Below are positions 61,375 to 64,000 of a stretch of 64,000 nucleotides of DNA, piece after piece (position 1 is the stretch's first letter; each line of letters opens with the position of its first letter). The notes under the pieces were generated by a model that was given only the letters and a program-made list of their open reading frames with translations, had not been told where the DNA came from and searched no databases. A program made the position numbers and the translations under genes. Source of the DNA: Hyphomicrobium sp. CS1BSMeth3 (GTDB lineage: Bacteria; Pseudomonadota; Alphaproteobacteria; Rhizobiales; Hyphomicrobiaceae); the NCBI RefSeq assembly GCF_900117415.1, contig NZ_FPEI01000005.1:62001-126000 (forward strand), given 5' to 3'.

Positions 61375-61974
61375 TCATTTGAGGAACGTTCGCCATCCGC
61401 CTGAAATGAACTGCTGGGCGCGTAGCCAGTTGCGACGCATTCGTGCGGGCAGGATTCCGGTCGACCAATCTCTCTCGACGATTTCAATGCCGTGCAGGAA
61501 GATTGCAGCGTCGTAGTACCGTCGGCCGGCCGTTCTGAAGTCGTGCACGGCAATGGCGTCGCGCAAATTGACTTTGCGTGTGGTCCAGGCGGCCAGCGAG
61601 GCGATTGAGACATCGTTGGACAGAATGCGTTCCAGAACGCAGAGATGGGAGCCTATCAGTCCGATCGTGTCGATGCTGTGCGCCTTGAAGGCCAATCGCA
61701 CTGGCCCCTTCTCAACGTCAGCACCTTCAATCTCGAGTTGAAGCACGGCGCCATTGCCTCGTAGCAGGAGATGTTGGTGTCCCGCCGGGTCAACGAGAAT
61801 GTGCTCGAGCGCCGGCAGGGCGGGGACAAATATCCCCCCATCGTCTGCCCGATTTGAGGCTGTGGCGATTGCAGAGAGGACGCCCTGAGTCGCCAGAGGC
61901 GAGTAGATCGGATGCGCGTTCTGCGCCGTCAGTGACGGATCAACGAAAGGATCGGAGCGCCCACACTTCAGCAT
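61375..61974 (-). CDS. DUF2285 protein, second half of an FseA-like excision activator
   Basis: A 199-residue protein from ATG 61974, MLKCGRSDPFVDPSLTAQNA. It contains DDGGIFVPALPALEHILVDP and PAGHQHLLLRGNGAVLQLEI. The C-terminal DUF2285 domain has ALKAHSI-type sequence and DAAIFLHGIEIVERDWSTGI, ending RMRRNWLRAQQFISGGWRTF. In ICEMlSym(R7A) the DUF2285 half of FseA (Msi171) is joined to the preceding ORF by a programmed +1 frameshift. Here the upstream DUF6499 ORF overlaps by 35 bases and lies in the frame that needs exactly a +1 shift. The protein may therefore be made alone, fused, or both. Confidence 0.82.
   Translation of the reverse strand: MLKCGRSDPFVDPSLTAQNAHPIYSPLATQGVLSAIATASNRADDGGIFVPALPALEHILVDPAGHQHLLLRGNGAVLQLEIEGADVEKGPVRLAFKAHSIDTIGLIGSHLCVLERILSNDVSIASLAAWTTRKVNLRDAIAVHDFRTAGRRYYDAAIFLHGIEIVERDWSTGILPARMRRNWLRAQQFISGGWRTFLK
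61940..61974 (-). promoter_or_regulatory. Candidate programmed +1 ribosomal frameshift region
   Basis: This is the overlap of the DUF6499 and DUF2285 frames. The minus-strand codons are TCC-TTT-CGT-TGA, with TTTC at 61945-61948. A +1 shift at TTT lets tRNA-Phe (GAA) re-pair with UUC, and the new frame reads F-V-D-P into the DUF2285 protein. The frame relation was checked: codon starts change from 1 to 0 modulo 3 on a descending coordinate, which is +1. Confidence 0.55.
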
Positions 61975-62197
61975 GAGGCGATGCCTCGTGCATCCGTGTG
62001 AAAAGCGCTCCGCTCTCCAATCGAGTGGTATCTTGAATGACTTTCAAGTGTGCGCGGGCCTCGTCCTGATAGACAGGGTCGCGGCGAAGGCCTTCCCAGG
62101 CCCAATCACGCCGTGTCAGCGTGCGCATATAGTCATAGGCTGCCAGAGTCGGCGGCCAGGGCGGGCCGACGTAATGCCGTACGCGATACATTGGCAT
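61940..62197 (-). CDS. DUF6499 protein, first half of an FseA-like excision activator
   Basis: An 85-residue protein: MPMYRVRHYVGPPWPPTLAA, DYMRTLTRRDWAWEGLRRDP (a conserved W-E-x-LRR motif) and AEVWALRSFR before the stop. It corresponds to the short first ORF of fseA (Msi172-like). The last codons are TCC-TTT-CGT-TGA. At TTT-C a +1 slip moves tRNA-Phe from UUU to UUC and continues into the DUF2285 frame, bypassing the stop. No strong promoter was identified upstream. Confidence 0.8.
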   Translation of the reverse strand: MPMYRVRHYVGPPWPPTLAAYDYMRTLTRRDWAWEGLRRDPVYQDEARAHLKVIQDTTRLESGALFTRMHEASPHAEVWALRSFR

Positions 62198-62772
62198 TTT
62201 CTCCTGTGAGCGCTCTTCGATGATCTAAGAGTGGCTTCCTTTCTTCTCATGTCGTAAGGGCCATCGGCGTCCTCACTTCCAAGCTCGGTTGTCGGCGATC
62301 GTCGCACGCACATCTGGAGAGACACACGGAAATAGTGAACGCGACAGCGCCGCCGGCGACATTGGCGGGCGGCGAGGAAATTGGTCTGGCGCGGCGCACG
62401 AGCGCAATCGACTATTGATCGAGTACGGCATTGTCTGATGAGCGGATGATATGGGCGCACAGGTCAATGGTAAAGCTAACCGACGAGGTTCCTCCTGCTG
62501 GCCGGATGGCATTTCTGGCGGTTGGAATGCGCCATAACCTAGTCGCGTCAAGTGGCGATCGATATCGAGACGCTGGCGTTCGGCGTGGCATTGACTGCAA
62601 GCTTTTGCAGGCGGTGTCGCAAGTCCGATCGTCTCCATATCGACCACCAAGCAACATCCAAAGCTATGTACGAGCCAGGTATTGAAGTCACGCAGTTTGC
62701 CGCGACCGCCGCCACGTCTGCTTGAGGCGAGAAATACAGACGCCTTGACGGCCGACATGCGGGTGGAAACGC
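62198..62772. other. Gap between the FseA-like pair and the cyclopropane synthase gene
   Basis: No gene was recognised in these 575 bases. Several short ORFs overlap on both strands without ribosome-binding sites or family content. This could be the right edge of the element or contain the promoter of the FseA-like pair. No copy of the tRNA-Glu 3' end was seen here. Confidence 0.4.
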
Positions 62773-64000
62773 TCACTCGGCAGCAACGTTCGATAGCGCT
62801 GTTGGTCCCGAGTCGCACGCTGCGAGGTTTGCTGAACGCATACCGATGTAGTCCCGGGTGAGTGGTACGGCATTCTGGTGCTTGGCCAGTTGGATTTGAA
62901 ACACCACAAGCCCGCAATGACGAAAGCCCGCCTCACAGGCGGAGAGATAGAACTCCCACAACCGACAAAAGCGCTCATCATAGATTTGCGCCGCATCAGC
63001 CCATCGCGCGAGAAAGCGATCCCGCCACGCCCTGAGTGTCTCCGCATAGTGCAGACGCAGAATTTCAATGTCCGTAACGATCAGACCTGAGCGCTCGATA
63101 GCCGGGCTCATTTCGGACAGGGCGGGAACGTAACCGCCGGGAAATATATACTTGGCAATCCAAGCATTGCTGCTGCCGGGTCCATCCGAGCGACCGATAG
63201 TGTGCAGCAGCATGACACCGTCGTCCGTCAGAAGGTCTCGAGCTCTTTCAAAAAAGCTGTTGTAGTAGGCGGCACCGACGTGCTCGAACATGCCAACGGA
63301 AACGATCCGGTCATAGTGTTCGCTCACTGAGCGATAGTCTTGCAGCCGGAATTCCACGCGCGATGCCAGTTGCTCGCTTTGGCTCCGCTGACAGGCGAGT
63401 TCTAGCTGCTCTTCCGACAAGGTAATGCCCGTTACGTTGGCACCACACTGCTGGGCGAGATACAGTGCGAGCCCGCCCCAGCCGCTGCCGATATCGAGAA
63501 CACGGTGGCTCGGTTCGATCAGGAGTTTCGCCGCAATATGCCGTTTCTTGGCAAGCTGTGCTTCTTCGAGGTCTTGACCTGCCCGCTCAAAGTAGGCGCA
63601 CGAATACTGCCAGTCCGCATCGAGAAACAAGGCATAGAGGCGACTGTCGAGATCGTAGTGGTGCGCGACATTCCGTTTTGCCCTACGCGCATTGTTGCGG
63701 CGATATAGGCGGTCCCGAATGCTCCTCAATCTCTCGCGGATCTGTGCCAAGCGAGACGGGAAGGCTGTCCTGATATTGCGTGCGACGAGTTCCAGAAGGT
63801 CGTAGATGCTGCCGCTCACCATGACGATCCGGCCATCGGTGTAGAGATCTCCGAGCGCGAGCGTTGGATCGAGTACAAGCTGCCACTCGGCGGCTCGGTC
63901 GGTCAACCGCACGGCAACCGCTTGGCCCGTGCCATCGCCTACCGAGAACTTTGCTCCGGAGGATCGTTCCACCTCGAGGCGACCCTGCCGGACAACGCGC
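62773..64000 (-). CDS. Cyclopropane-fatty-acyl-phospholipid synthase (5' end outside the window)
   Basis: The frame is open from the stop at 62773 to the window edge, about 409 residues. The GTG at 63972 gives 399 residues, but the preceding in-frame codons (RQGRLEVERS) look like natural protein, so the true start is beyond the window. The N-terminal region has EWQLVLDPTLALGDLYTDGR. The SAM site is VLDIGSGWGGLALYLAQQCG, preceded by HYDLDSRLYALFLDADWQYS and CAYF; ERFCRLWEFYLSACEAGFR closes the catalytic domain. The enzyme methylenates unsaturated phospholipid acyl chains from SAM. Whether it is cargo or chromosome is unknown. Confidence 0.9.
   Translation of the reverse strand, partial: RVVRQGRLEVERSSGAKFSVGDGTGQAVAVRLTDRAAEWQLVLDPTLALGDLYTDGRIVMVSGSIYDLLELVARNIRTAFPSRLAQIRERLRSIRDRLYRRNNARRAKRNVAHHYDLDSRLYALFLDADWQYSCAYFERAGQDLEEAQLAKKRHIAAKLLIEPSHRVLDIGSGWGGLALYLAQQCGANVTGITLSEEQLELACQRSQSEQLASRVEFRLQDYRSVSEHYDRIVSVGMFEHVGAAYYNSFFERARDLLTDDGVMLLHTIGRSDGPGSSNAWIAKYIFPGGYVPALSEMSPAIERSGLIVTDIEILRLHYAETLRAWRDRFLARWADAAQIYDERFCRLWEFYLSACEAGFRHCGLVVFQIQLAKHQNAVPLTRDYIGMRSANLAACDSGPTALSNVAAE

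Noticed and set aside
62273-62917. 214-residue minus-strand ORF near the cyclopropane synthase gene
   Set aside because: No ribosome-binding site or family content; it overlaps the C-terminal coding part of the synthase in another frame.
62198-64000. Right attachment site of the ICE
   Set aside because: I scanned by eye for the tRNA-Glu 3' end (GGTTCGATTCCCC and its complement) and found none; a computed repeat search would be decisive.

Overview
The window looks like an alphaproteobacterial chromosome (GC-rich; gene families point to Hyphomicrobiales, genus not assignable by eye) carrying most of an integrative conjugative element (ICE). Bases 1-5250 are ordinary chromosome: the 5' part of an indolepyruvate ferredoxin oxidoreductase-type gene, a small Lys/Ala repeat protein, a frameshifted exported-protein gene, dapD, an exported hypothetical, a TrmJ-type RNA methyltransferase and tRNA-Glu(CTC).

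The tRNA-Glu gene is the probable left boundary of the element. A large serine recombinase reads into the tRNA on the opposite strand, so its last codons are tRNA sequence. To its right, a tightly packed leftward operon (about 7.0-22.0 kb) encodes the mating apparatus: TraG/VirD4 coupling protein, a ribbon-helix-helix-like protein, TrbB, TrbC, TrbD, TrbE fused in frame to TrbJ, TrbL, TrbF, TrbG, TrbI and a DUF736 protein. It ends with what looks like cargo: thioesterase, MFS transporter and an acidic 76-residue protein. Two 114-bp copies of a palindromic repeat sit inside this operon.

From 22 to 37 kb lie conserved ICE maintenance genes: a DUF2493/SLOG protein, a Toprim protein, a 1441-residue methyltransferase plus strawberry-notch helicase, and a 705-residue ParB-family protein. 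Inserted among them is an ABC-three-component (ABC-3C) defence operon at 23.8-27.2 kb. From 37 to 56 kb is an accessory/defence region: a convergent five-gene cassette (unknown protein, HTH-ImmA/IrrE peptidase and PIN-like nuclease, against an unknown protein and a BpsA-like SAM-family enzyme); mobile mystery proteins A and B (HTH and Fic); an orphan DnaE2 error-prone polymerase; a coupled SIR2-HerA-DnaQ operon; a UvrD-like helicase followed by two decayed genes; and a solo HEPN-type protein with a lower-GC look.

From 56.3 to 62.2 kb is the mobilisation and control module: relaxase RlxS, a second DUF736 protein, an XRE regulator divergent from a 142-residue protein across palindromic operators, a TraF-type signal peptidase, an excisionase-like HTH protein, and overlapping DUF2285 and DUF6499 ORFs. 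That last pair matches the FseA activator of ICEMlSym(R7A), which is made by a programmed +1 frameshift, and a UUU-C slip site is visible in the right place. The window ends inside a cyclopropane-fatty-acyl-phospholipid synthase gene. No second copy of the tRNA 3' end was found by eye, so the right end of the element is probably outside the window.

The likely division of labour is that the recombinase and excisionase move the element out of tRNA-Glu, RlxS nicks oriT, TraG and the Trb channel export the strand, the methyltransferase-helicase may protect it, ParB may maintain it, and the defence operons protect the host. No CRISPR array and no intact insertion sequence were seen.
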